Assembly: GCA_016785955.1 (NCBI GenBank)
Contig: JAEUWH010000105.1
Location: 1-33,174, forward strand
Reading direction: 5' to 3'
From: Pseudobdellovibrionaceae bacterium
GTDB taxonomy: Bacteria; Bdellovibrionota; Bdellovibrionia; Bdellovibrionales; Bdellovibrionaceae
Length of the DNA stretch: 33,174 nucleotides
In this document: one piece after another, positions 16,658-24,748 of the stretch
Position numbering within the stretch: position 1 is the first letter of the stretch
How the letters are laid out: every line of letters starts with the position of its first letter
Notes under the pieces: model-generated
Database searches by the model: none
What the model was told of the DNA's origin: nothing
The model's input: only the letters and a program-made list of their open reading frames with translations
Translations under genes and position numbers: made by a program

Positions 16658-17451
16658 GTGAGTCTCTCAACGATCCAAAAAAGTTTAGATAAAAAGAAGT
16701 TGCCAACCAGAACCAGAATCGAAGAAACCACAACTGCTTTTGTCGTTGCCATGCCGACTTCTTTAGTCCCATTTTTTACCGTAAGACCAAAATAACAAGA
16801 AGGGATGGCGATGCACAAAGCAAAAACAAAGCTTTTCAGGAAGCCAGAGAAATAATCCATTAACGTCACTGTTTGTAGAATTTTGAGGACATAAAAATTA
16901 GGATCCAGTTTCAATTCTGAAAAGCCCACAACGAGGGCTCCAAAATTACTGACGACGTTGGCGAGGGCTACCAATAAAGGTAATGATATGAATGTTGCGA
17001 TGACCCTAGGAACAACAATAGTTTTGATGGGTGACGTACCAAGGGCGCGAACGGCATCGATTTGCTGAGTGACAACCATACTGCCAATTTCAGAGGCGAA
17101 CCCGGCGCCGACACGGGCCGCTACCATCAATGAGGTGAAAACAGGCCCCATTTCACGAAGAACAATCAGGGAAACCAATTTAGGTACGTACAGCTTTCCA
17201 CCAAACTTTTCTAAGCCTAAACCAAACTGTAATGACATAACCATGCCGGTGCTAATCGCTGTGACAACGATCAGCGGCAACGAACGATTGCCTACTTGGA
17301 AAATTTGTTCCACAACCAGTTTCCAGTAGACCTGGCCTTTGAATGTATCTCGTAGAATTTGGTAAGAAAGTACTCCGACGCCACCAAAAAATCTAAAAAT
17401 TTCTATGACGAATAGGTACAACGGGGTAGAGGCGATAATGGCATGAATCAT
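16654..17451 (-). CDS. mlaE: MlaE-like permease
   Basis: This is a 265-residue integral membrane protein of the MlaE/Ttg2B family. The family signature is clear: MVAARVGAGFASEIGSM, then VTQQIDAVRALGTSP, followed by four hydrophobic spans. Two copies normally form the membrane core of the MCE transporter. It overlaps both neighbours by four bases (the ATPase gene downstream and the lipoprotein gene upstream), so the operon is tightly coupled in the order lipoprotein, permease, ATPase, MCE protein. Confidence 0.95.
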   Translation of the reverse strand: MIHAIIASTPLYLFVIEIFRFFGGVGVLSYQILRDTFKGQVYWKLVVEQIFQVGNRSLPLIVVTAISTGMVMSLQFGLGLEKFGGKLYVPKLVSLIVLREMGPVFTSLMVAARVGAGFASEIGSMVVTQQIDAVRALGTSPIKTIVVPRVIATFISLPLLVALANVVSNFGALVVGFSELKLDPNFYVLKILQTVTLMDYFSGFLKSFVFALCIAIPSCYFGLTVKNGTKEVGMATTKAVVVSSILVLVGNFFLSKLFWIVERLT

Positions 17452-17942
17452 GGCGCCCTAAAGCTCTCGGTGAATTGTTTGAATTCTTGATTTTCGCTGT
17501 CAAAACGCTCGGCTACGCCGCCGTAAATTAGATTATAGCTACATGAATTTTTTTTGAATGCGACGACGTTCAATTTAACTTTTACACCATCCAGGAACCC
17601 CTCACCAATAGTCGAACGAGCTGTTCGTTGATTGTAAGGAAGGTCTTCACGATATTTAATTTCAAGTTTGTCTAGGCCTGCAAGGGCATCTTGTTCTAGT
17701 TGATCTAGCGAAGGATCGTTGCTTGGAGAACAATCAGAAATATAAGAAATTATATTGTTAGTGCGGCTCGAAATCCAAGCCTTGTCGCCGGTCTTTGTTT
17801 TCAAGTCTGAAAATGGACTAGACGGGGCCTTAAAAGCTAGGTTTCTTGCCGGCTGGGGATCCTTTGAAACCCCAATGGTAATGCATGAATTTAAGAATAA
17901 TAAATATGGCAATAAAAGAAAAAGAGCGCGGATGGTTTTCAT
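17448..17942 (-). CDS. Mla-operon lipoprotein of unknown family
   Basis: This 164-residue lipoprotein (signal ending FLNSC, Cys20) heads the Mla operon. It is not similar by eye to MlaC (a soluble periplasmic carrier) or MlaA (an outer-membrane lipoprotein with several helices). It is closer in size and position to the auxiliary lipoproteins (YrbF/PqiC-like) that accompany some MCE transporters, but I see no diagnostic motif. The mature part is mixed alpha/beta with two cysteines (SDCSP and NSCSY) that could pair. It overlaps the permease gene by four bases. It could be the outer-membrane docking partner of the MCE protein, which is inference. Confidence 0.72.
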   Translation of the reverse strand: MKTIRALFLLLPYLLFLNSCITIGVSKDPQPARNLAFKAPSSPFSDLKTKTGDKAWISSRTNNIISYISDCSPSNDPSLDQLEQDALAGLDKLEIKYREDLPYNQRTARSTIGEGFLDGVKVKLNVVAFKKNSCSYNLIYGGVAERFDSENQEFKQFTESFRAP

Positions 17943-18003
17943 ACAAAATTCTTTTCGGTAACTTGTGTTAATATTTAAATGTCAAAAAGTAAAACTCGAC
18001 TGT

Positions 18004-18087
18004 CAGTAATCTGTCGGTCCAGTTTTATCAATTTCTATTTATTCTTTATAGGATATTTTTTCCTATACCTTGGCAGTAATGTCCAGT
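18004..18087 (+). repeat. duplicated motif CAGTAAT..GTCCAGT upstream of sigma-54 promoter
   Basis: CAGTAAT-CTGTCGG-TCCAGT (18004-18023) and CAGTAAT-GTCCAGT (18074-18087) are two imperfect copies of one motif, 70 bases apart in the same orientation. The second directly abuts and shares its last base with the predicted -24 element. A perfect TATAGGA/TCCTATA inverted repeat (18047-18053 and 18061-18067) lies between them. This arrangement could be regulator-binding sites for the flagellar promoter. Confidence 0.4.
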
Positions 18088-18101
18088 GGCATTCAATGTG
18101 C
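18087..18101 (+). promoter_or_regulatory. sigma-54 (RpoN) promoter of the flagellar operon
   Basis: TGGCATTCAATGTGC matches the -24/-12 consensus TGGCAC-N5-TTGC at the invariant GG and GC, which are separated by the required ten bases. A transcript would start near 18112, about 15 bases before the GTG at 18128, leaving the GAGGGGA ribosome site intact. This argues against the longer ORF start at 18086, which would lie inside the promoter. RpoN control is usual for middle flagellar genes. Confidence 0.65.
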
Positions 18102-18127
18102 AATCTCTTTATGAAGAGGGGAAAAGA

Positions 18128-20881
18128 GTGAAACTGAACTTAATAGCATACGTTATTGTTACTTTGCTTGCTTCTGTTGCTGCATTTTCAGATCAAAATA
18201 ACGCTACTGTAAATTCTAGAATTTCTTATCAAGACGAAACCCTGCATATCGAGTTCTCAGGCCGAAAGGATTGGGACTATAGTGTAGAAAAGAAAGAAAA
18301 TAAAGGTCAAACTTCTGTTGAAATATTTGTAGATGCCTTAGATCAAAAAAGTTTGGCAGATATCAAAAATTTTAAAACAGAATGGATAAAAAAAGTTTTT
18401 ATAGATTCTAAGGGTACGGATGGAAAGACTAAAATTGTTATTGATTTGGCAACGGATTTAGATGTTTTTGATTATTTGATGGAGTCACCTTCCAGGCTGG
18501 TTGTTGATTTGTTCCCAAACTCTAAAAAAGTCAAAACCAAAAGTGTGCCAAGTCAAAATACGGAAAAAAAGAATGTTGCCAAGGAAAAGAAAAACCCGGT
18601 AAGGACTCCGGCCACCGCAGATTTTTTAGAGATAGAAAAGTCTGGATTGATGTCGATTTCAGATAAAAAAACATTTGAAAACAAGCTGGCCGGAATTTTT
18701 GACGGTGCAGATCCGTTCTATGATCGATTTAGTTTGAAAGACTATGAGATCAAGGAATCTTCAATCATCAAAAGTAAAGAAAACTATTACATTCCATTTC
18801 CTAATCATATTTTACCAGTTTATGAGTGGAGCCGAATTGCCAATGCTGAAACTTTGTTTGAAATTCTTCCTACTATTGAAAAAGATAACAAACACGCCCG
18901 GTTGCTAGAGACACTGTTCAAAAATGAGCGGGACCAAGTATTTTTAAAAACCTATGAATGGTTTATGGATAAATACCCCGAGTCAGAATACAAAGACATA
19001 ATTCAAAATATGAGTATTCAAGTTCATTTAAGACTATGGCAAAAAGAGCAAAACGCTGTTCACTATGACCTTGCCACTCAAAAAATGAAGGATATCGTTC
19101 AAAAAAATCCAGAACACGCAATGGCCGAAAAATATTCTTTGTTGTTAGGTATTTTGGCATATGAAAAGAAAGACTTCTTTAACTCGTTACGTGCTTTTCA
19201 GAATCACACAAAGAAAGATTTGTGGAACAAGAAAGGTTCATTTTCAAATGATTTAGCAATGTTAGGAATAGCTCTTAGTTTGCAAAACATGAATCAGTTT
19301 GAAGACGCTTTGAAAACATATGAAGATCTTCAAAAAAATACTGTATATGAAGAAATGAAAGCAGAGGCCATGTATCGCAAAGGCGATGTCAAACTGGCCG
19401 AGCGCAGCTATGACAAAGCCGTAAAGTTGTATGATGAGTCTATTTCCAAGATGGCAAGTTTTCAGAATAACTTTCCCAATGCCTATTACAACAAAGCCCA
19501 ATCATTATTTTTGCAGGATAAATTTAAAGACAGTCTAGATTCTTACCGCGAGTTTATCAAAAAATTTCCACAAGATAAACTCACTCCATTTGCCATGACT
19601 CGAGTCGGTGAATTGTTAGACATATTAGGCGCGGATAAAAACAAAGTGTTAGGAGCATATCTTGAAACCTATTTTCGCAATGGCGATAATCCTTCGGCGA
19701 TTGTGGCGCGTCTTCGTATCTTGTCCTCGAAAATGAAGGGAATGAAAGCCAAAGAAGTATCGACAACGGTAAACGAAATTTTGGAACTTTCTAAGAAATC
19801 CGATTTGGCAGGGATCGAACCATTTTCTAAGGTTTTGATTTCCGAAGGCTATGGTGAAAGGCAAGACTATGATGAGGCTCTTAAACTTTTGATTGATCAT
19901 TATCGAAGTCATCCGACGGCTGTCGATAAAGATCTATTTTCAAAACGTATTTTTTCTAATATCTATTCGAAAATTTCTAAAAGTGTCGACGATAATAATT
20001 TTTTGGACGCGTTGAAAATATACAGTGACTATTTCGATACATGGTTAAAAAGCTCAAATCGCCTAGATATTAAATATAAGATAGGTCGAGCTTATGAGCA
20101 GGGGGGCGTTTATAAACCTGCCTTGAACTATTACACGGAAGTTTTAAATCGGTATTTAGCAGTGAAGGGAACTGCGGCCGGAAAAGAGATGGAAATTAAG
20201 GAAGATTTGCCATCGGAATCAGAGTTGTATCTTCGTTTGGCAAACGTTGAAAGCCAAAATAGAAATTTTGCTAAAGCCTTTGATTATTTGAAATTGATCA
20301 AGCCTGCTGACAAAATGACTGAAAAAGAGCAAATCGAAAGAATTGTTTTAGCGTCTGATTTACATGAAAAAAAGGGCGATATCGATCGTGCCATTTTGTA
20401 TTTAACAGAACTTCTGAAGTATTGGAAAGGACAGCCAGAACATGTCGCTGAACCCTATTTTATTTTGAGTCAGTATGAGCAGAAGAAAGGTCTTAAGAAG
20501 GATGCTATCGAATCGCTGAAGCGGGTTGATGTATTAATGAATGACACAGGTTTGGTAGACAAAAGTGTTCACAAAAAGGCTCTCGAGCAGCTAGCTAAAA
20601 TTTATGATGGTGAGCGTGACATTGATCAAGCTATTGGTTGGTATGACAAGCTTTTGAGTTCCTATGAAAATGTTTTCCCCCTGGATTCAATCAGGTTTCG
20701 CCTGGGAAAACTGTATTTTGATCGGGGACAAATTCAAAAAGCCCAAGATATTTGGAATCAGTTTAAAGGTAAAGAGTCGAACTCATGGAAGAAGATGGCT
20801 CAAGAACAAGTAATGTCTAACGAGTGGAAGTCGGACTATAAAAAATATATAGACCGAATTCCCGCAATGGAAAAGAACTAA
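18128..20881 (+). CDS. AMIN-domain and TPR-repeat protein heading the flagellar operon
   Basis: Starting at GTG 18128 (GAGGGGA upstream) the product is 917 residues. A signal peptide (about 1-20) is followed by an AMIN-like domain (about 27-128: ISYQDETLHIEFSG at the start, SPSRLVVDLFPN at the end), which in other proteins binds peptidoglycan or targets envelope sites. A Lys-rich linker follows. The rest (about 240-900) is a solenoid of TPR-like helix pairs, for example AEAMYRKGDVKLAERSYDKA and IRFRLGKLYFDRGQIQKAQ. It lies eight bases before the regulator and flgB, so it is probably a periplasmic scaffold linking the flagellum to the cell wall. Alternative in-frame starts up to 18086 are rejected because they fall within the sigma-54 promoter. 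Confidence 0.82.
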   Translation: MKLNLIAYVIVTLLASVAAFSDQNNATVNSRISYQDETLHIEFSGRKDWDYSVEKKENKGQTSVEIFVDALDQKSLADIKNFKTEWIKKVFIDSKGTDGKTKIVIDLATDLDVFDYLMESPSRLVVDLFPNSKKVKTKSVPSQNTEKKNVAKEKKNPVRTPATADFLEIEKSGLMSISDKKTFENKLAGIFDGADPFYDRFSLKDYEIKESSIIKSKENYYIPFPNHILPVYEWSRIANAETLFEILPTIEKDNKHARLLETLFKNERDQVFLKTYEWFMDKYPESEYKDIIQNMSIQVHLRLWQKEQNAVHYDLATQKMKDIVQKNPEHAMAEKYSLLLGILAYEKKDFFNSLRAFQNHTKKDLWNKKGSFSNDLAMLGIALSLQNMNQFEDALKTYEDLQKNTVYEEMKAEAMYRKGDVKLAERSYDKAVKLYDESISKMASFQNNFPNAYYNKAQSLFLQDKFKDSLDSYREFIKKFPQDKLTPFAMTRVGELLDILGADKNKVLGAYLETYFRNGDNPSAIVARLRILSSKMKGMKAKEVSTTVNEILELSKKSDLAGIEPFSKVLISEGYGERQDYDEALKLLIDHYRSHPTAVDKDLFSKRIFSNIYSKISKSVDDNNFLDALKIYSDYFDTWLKSSNRLDIKYKIGRAYEQGGVYKPALNYYTEVLNRYLAVKGTAAGKEMEIKEDLPSESELYLRLANVESQNRNFAKAFDYLKLIKPADKMTEKEQIERIVLASDLHEKKGDIDRAILYLTELLKYWKGQPEHVAEPYFILSQYEQKKGLKKDAIESLKRVDVLMNDTGLVDKSVHKKALEQLAKIYDGERDIDQAIGWYDKLLSSYENVFPLDSIRFRLGKLYFDRGQIQKAQDIWNQFKGKESNSWKKMAQEQVMSNEWKSDYKKYIDRIPAMEKN

Positions 20882-20891
20882 GGAGAGGTTG

Positions 20892-21752
20892 ATGAACACA
20901 GTAGATCTTTTTGGAATGAACTATAAATCGGAAATTTATCAAAGTTTGCAAAAACTGGTTCAGTCAATTTTGCCTTTAGAGTCCAATATCAATGTAAATG
21001 GGTCCCAGGGAACTGGAAAATCCACTTGGTCTCAGTTCATTTTAGATCAATCTGGTCTTAGTGAACATTATGGAAAGATCGATATCAAAGAAATGGACGA
21101 AGATAAATTTAAAGTCCAGCTAGAAGCGTGTAGGTACCGACATATACTTATCGAAAATATTGATTATCTTCATAAAGATAATCAGGCCATACTTGCCCAA
21201 TATATTCAGACCCGATCTTTGCAACAAAAGCCGGTTATCATTACAACCTCAAAGCGTAGTCTGAGTGATTTAGCGCGAGAAGGATTGTTGCGGCAGGACC
21301 TGTATTATAAGTTGTCAGTTTTCAATATTAATCTGCCAGATTTAAAACAAGCTAAAGCAGAAATCAAAACGTTTGCGGAATATTATCTTAAGGCATTTGC
21401 TACTAACTATAAACGCCCCTTAATGAGTCTTTCTAACGATGCTATGGTTAAGCTGGAATCGTTTTTTTGGGTGGGGAATATATTGGAGTTAGAAAACGTG
21501 GTCGAGCGAGCGGTTCTACTGTGCGAGGGTGAAGTCATCAATGATAAGCATATTCGATTTGACGAATTTCAAAAATACAATTCTCTTGATTTGAGCTTGG
21601 GGATGTCACTTTCGGAAGTAGAGCGACGATTGATTTTACAAACTTTAGAGCACACTCAAAATAATCGTACTAAGGCGGCTCATATCCTGGGTATTAGCAT
21701 TCGTACTTTGAGAAATAAAATCAATGAATATAAAGAGGCGGGTTTAATATGA
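20892..21752 (+). CDS. degenerate sigma-54 activator-like AAA+/Fis regulator (no GAFTGA)
   Basis: This 286-residue protein has the AAA+ and Fis-type helix-turn-helix (about 255-280, NRTKAAHILGISIRTLRNKI) layout of bacterial enhancer-binding proteins. Recognisable parts are Walker A GSQGTGKS (37-44), sensor I ITTSKR, the arginine-finger region LRQDLYYKLSVFNINLP and the GNILELENVVERAV block. However, the segment between Walker A and B is about 40 residues and has no ELFGHEKGAFTGA, the loop that contacts sigma-54. Walker B reads ILIENI instead of FLDEI, and the sensor II Arg of GNVREL is Leu. It cannot be a normal sigma-54 activator; a DNA-binding co-regulator is more likely. No receiver or GAF domain is present. 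GGAGAGG precedes the ATG at 20892 and its stop overlaps flgB (ATGA). Confidence 0.85.
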   Translation: MNTVDLFGMNYKSEIYQSLQKLVQSILPLESNINVNGSQGTGKSTWSQFILDQSGLSEHYGKIDIKEMDEDKFKVQLEACRYRHILIENIDYLHKDNQAILAQYIQTRSLQQKPVIITTSKRSLSDLAREGLLRQDLYYKLSVFNINLPDLKQAKAEIKTFAEYYLKAFATNYKRPLMSLSNDAMVKLESFFWVGNILELENVVERAVLLCEGEVINDKHIRFDEFQKYNSLDLSLGMSLSEVERRLILQTLEHTQNNRTKAAHILGISIRTLRNKINEYKEAGLI

Positions 21753-22153
21753 GTCTATTTGACAAAACAACGTCAGCCTTGCAGACGTCCCTGAATATGC
21801 GTCAGTTACGTCACAACCTGACGTCCTCTAACATAGCCAATGCCGAAACTCCGGGTTACAAAGCCCAGAAGTTAGATTTTGAAGAGGCTCTTGCCAGATC
21901 TATTGATTTAGATGGGCTACGAGGAATGAGTGTTTCGAATGAAAATCATTATTCTGTCGGTGGTAAGACGGCATCAGTGCGACCAGATATTTATGCTAAC
22001 CCGGAAGGGGCGGTCAACAATGATGGAAACAGTGTTGATCTTGAGCGCGAGATGTCGGCATTGTCCGAAAATGCCATTCTGTACAAAACGGCATTACAAT
22101 TGATAAACAAGAAAATGGCGGCATTAAAATATGCGGCATCTGAAGGGAGATAA
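21749..22153 (+). CDS. flgB: flagellar proximal-rod protein FlgB
   Basis: This 134-residue protein has the standard FlgB N-terminus, LRHNLTSSNIANAETPGYKA (residues about 20-40), shared by rod and hook proteins, and the C-terminal helix ending LINKKMAALKYAASEGR. It forms the proximal rod next to FliE. Length matches the family. It overlaps the regulator gene by four bases and flgC starts three bases later. There is no secretion signal peptide, as expected for type III export. Confidence 0.97.
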   Translation: MSLFDKTTSALQTSLNMRQLRHNLTSSNIANAETPGYKAQKLDFEEALARSIDLDGLRGMSVSNENHYSVGGKTASVRPDIYANPEGAVNNDGNSVDLEREMSALSENAILYKTALQLINKKMAALKYAASEGR

Positions 22154-22155
22154 TC

Positions 22156-22599
22156 GTGGCTGACTACATTTCAGGAATGAGAATTTCCAGTAGTGGGATG
22201 ACGGCCCAACGAGCTAGACTAAATGCTATCTCCAGCAATATTGCCAATATCAATACGACGCAAACGCCGGAAGGTGGTCCCTATCGCCGCAAAGACGTGG
22301 TCTTTGAAGCCATGCCCGATGCTCGTAATTTTGGAGAAATTTTAACTTCGACTAACCCTAAATCAAATATGCAAAGGGTCCAAGTTACAGATGTTGTTTC
22401 GGATAAAAAAGCACCTTTGTTGAAATACGATCCTGATCACCCCGATGCTAATCCAGAGGGATACGTGGCTTATCCAAATATAAATTTAATGGAAGAGATG
22501 ACCAATATGATACAAGCGACCCGCGCATACGAGGCCAATGTTTCAGCTTTGCAAGCTTCTAAAGACATGGCTTTAAGCGCTCTTGAATTGGGACGTTAA
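22156..22599 (+). CDS. flgC: flagellar proximal-rod protein FlgC
   Basis: This 147-residue rod protein begins at GTG (GGGAG upstream, inside flgB). It has the N-terminal motif NAISSNIANINTTQTPEGGPYRRK (given only in part: NAISSNIAN at 24-32) and the C-terminal MTNMIQATRAYEANVSAL that is typical of FlgC/FlgG-family rod proteins. Length agrees with FlgC. The following 90-base gap contains a possible secondary promoter before fliE. Confidence 0.97.
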   Translation: MADYISGMRISSSGMTAQRARLNAISSNIANINTTQTPEGGPYRRKDVVFEAMPDARNFGEILTSTNPKSNMQRVQVTDVVSDKKAPLLKYDPDHPDANPEGYVAYPNINLMEEMTNMIQATRAYEANVSALQASKDMALSALELGR

Positions 22600-22622
22600 A
22601 GGCTAGTTTAAGATAAGATACT

Positions 22623-22650
22623 TTGTACAGATAAGGAATTGAGCTAAAAT
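22623..22650 (+). promoter_or_regulatory. possible internal promoter before fliE
   Basis: TTGTAC (22623-22628), 16 bases, TAAAAT (22645-22650) resembles a sigma-70 promoter in the 90-base gap between flgC and fliE. It is the only sizeable gap within this part of the operon. A/T-rich DNA gives such matches often. Confidence 0.3.
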
Positions 22651-22689
22651 AAACCAAAGGCTTAAAGGATTTAGGCCAGGAGTCAGACC

Positions 22690-23061
22690 ATGGACGGCGG
22701 ATTTACGATTAAAAATTCGAATCAGTTTTTGAATAATTCGAATTATCTTGATCAGAGGTCAATGAATGTCACACCTCCAACAGCAGAAAAAATCTCGGGT
22801 ATTAATGGAACTGTTTCGCCTACACAAACAAGCGAGCCTGGGAAATCATTTGCGGCGACCCTTAGTGAAGCCATCAAAGGTGTCAATGAATTGCAGAAAT
22901 CCAGTGATAAGGCGGCACAAGATTTAGCCACTGGTCGTACGGATAATGTCGCTGAAGTTATGTTGGCGGCAGAGAAAGCGGATGTTGCCTTGAAGGTAAT
23001 GGTGCAAGTGCGCAACAAGATTATTGATGCCTACAACGAAATTATGAAAATGCAAGTGTAA
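22690..23061 (+). CDS. fliE: MS ring-rod junction protein FliE
   Basis: This 123-residue protein ends in the diagnostic FliE tail: AAEKADVALKVMVQVRNK followed by IIDAYNEIMKMQV. The N-terminal third is variable and disordered. FliE joins the FliF ring to the FlgB rod and is needed early for export. ATG with CAGGAG upstream. It is followed by fliF after 31 bases. Confidence 0.97.
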   Translation: MDGGFTIKNSNQFLNNSNYLDQRSMNVTPPTAEKISGINGTVSPTQTSEPGKSFAATLSEAIKGVNELQKSSDKAAQDLATGRTDNVAEVMLAAEKADVALKVMVQVRNKIIDAYNEIMKMQV

Positions 23062-23092
23062 CTGGGACGTAGCTTACTGAGGGGTAGTTAAA

Positions 23093-24748
23093 GTGAGTAA
23101 ATTATTTGCTGGCTTAATTGTACAATTTAGAGAATTCTTCAAAAACTTGGGACCGACCAAACGGTTTTCCGTTGTTATCGTGGGTCTGATTGCTGCTCTG
23201 TCTTTTGTTTCCATTTTCTTTATGCTGTCTGGAAATGAATATGTTCCACTATTGACAAATGTACCTACGGACCAAATGCCATCCATCGTGCAAAAATTAA
23301 CTGAAAAGAATATTCCATTTCAGTTAAAAGATAATGGTAAGATTGTGGCGATCCCAAAAGAATTACTGCATTCAACCCAAATGACATTAATGGCCGAAAT
23401 TGGCTCTTCAAAAATGGGATCTATTGGCTTAGAGATTTTTGACAAGCAGGATTTTGGAGTTAATTCGTACGCACAAAAAATTAACTACCAAAGAGCTTTG
23501 CAAGGCGAGCTTATTCGTGCCATCAATACATTAACGGCCGTGAAACAGTCTAAAGTTATTTTGGCCTTACCAAATAAAAAGACATTTTTAGAAGAGGGAG
23601 GGAAACCCTCGGCTTCGGTGGTGATTGAGTTGCATCAGGGTAAAGAATTATCTACGGATCAAATTCGTGGAATTCGTTATTTAGTCGCTAACGCTGTAGA
23701 GGGCATGGATCCAGAAAGTGTGGCAGTTCTAGATGAACGAGGAAAAGTTCTTACTCAACATAGTGATGGATCGACAGCGGGATCTTCAGAGATTTTGGAC
23801 CTTAAAAGGAAAATTGAAAGAGAGTATGAAACACGAATTGAAAGTATTCTTTCCAAAGCAGTCGGGCAAACCAAAGTTGTAGCCAAAGTTGATGCCACTC
23901 TGAATAACAAAGTGGTTTCTAGTGTTGAAGAAATTGTAGATCCTGAAAAAACTGCGGTTCGTGCTATGCAGAGCGAAGAAGAGTCTTTAGATGGTTCTCG
24001 TGTGAATCCTGCGGGAGTGCCTGGGTCTCGTAGTAACTTGCCAGGTGCTGAAGATGCGGGGCAAGTGGGATTCAAGCAAGATGTAAAGAAAGAAATCAAA
24101 ACAACCAATTATGAAGTCCCTAAAACGGTGAGAAACGTAAAAGAGGCCGCGGGAAACTTGGAAAAAATTTCGGTGGCCGTTGTCGTTGATGGCGTATTTC
24201 AAGTCGTGAAGAGCGATCAGGGCGTAGAGGAATCCAAGTGGGTGGCGCGGTCACCAGAGGACTTGAAAAAGTTCGAAGAGATCGTAAAAAATGCGATTGG
24301 TTTCAATGCGGCCCGTGGAGACTCGGTCAAAATCGAGAACGTTCAATTCCAGCCAGAGGACTTTTCTGAGGCCGAAAAACTGCTCACAAATTTAGAGCGT
24401 AGAAAGTTGTTACAGGCTTTATTTAAGTGGGCCTTACTTGCGTTTTCTTTGGCATTATTGTTTATCCTAATCATCAGACCATTCATGCAATGGATTACAG
24501 ATTCATTCCAGGATACGGTGGACGAGATGTTACCTCGTACGATTGAAGAGCTTGAAGAGTTACAGTCGGTCGACAACACGTTGCCGGGAATGTCCGGTGC
24601 GTTGCCGGTATTGCAGGAGTCTATTGATCCTGATAAGGCCGAGTCCGAATTACTCAAAGATCGTATCATGACTTTAATGCAGAAAGATCAAGAGAAAGCC
24701 GCTAATGCATTCGGCATGTGGTTGGTCAGAAAGGATGAAAAGGCGTGA
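23093..24748 (+). CDS. fliF: flagellar MS-ring protein FliF
   Basis: This 551-residue protein starts at GTG (AGTTAAA upstream, GGGGTAG further back). It has the first membrane helix at about 24-46, the YscJ/FliF ring-building domain (EYVPLLTNV and onward), the long second periplasmic region, the conserved segment AAGNLEKISVAVVVDGVF, and the last ring-building motif NAIGFNAARGDSVKIENV at about 398-415, then the second membrane helix (about 440-460). The cytoplasmic tail (to 551) carries the FliG-binding end, WLVRKDEKA. Length is typical. It overlaps fliG by four bases (GTGA). It serves as a direct comparator for the FliF/FliG-like protein at 11531. Confidence 0.97.
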   Translation: MSKLFAGLIVQFREFFKNLGPTKRFSVVIVGLIAALSFVSIFFMLSGNEYVPLLTNVPTDQMPSIVQKLTEKNIPFQLKDNGKIVAIPKELLHSTQMTLMAEIGSSKMGSIGLEIFDKQDFGVNSYAQKINYQRALQGELIRAINTLTAVKQSKVILALPNKKTFLEEGGKPSASVVIELHQGKELSTDQIRGIRYLVANAVEGMDPESVAVLDERGKVLTQHSDGSTAGSSEILDLKRKIEREYETRIESILSKAVGQTKVVAKVDATLNNKVVSSVEEIVDPEKTAVRAMQSEEESLDGSRVNPAGVPGSRSNLPGAEDAGQVGFKQDVKKEIKTTNYEVPKTVRNVKEAAGNLEKISVAVVVDGVFQVVKSDQGVEESKWVARSPEDLKKFEEIVKNAIGFNAARGDSVKIENVQFQPEDFSEAEKLLTNLERRKLLQALFKWALLAFSLALLFILIIRPFMQWITDSFQDTVDEMLPRTIEELEELQSVDNTLPGMSGALPVLQESIDPDKAESELLKDRIMTLMQKDQEKAANAFGMWLVRKDEKA

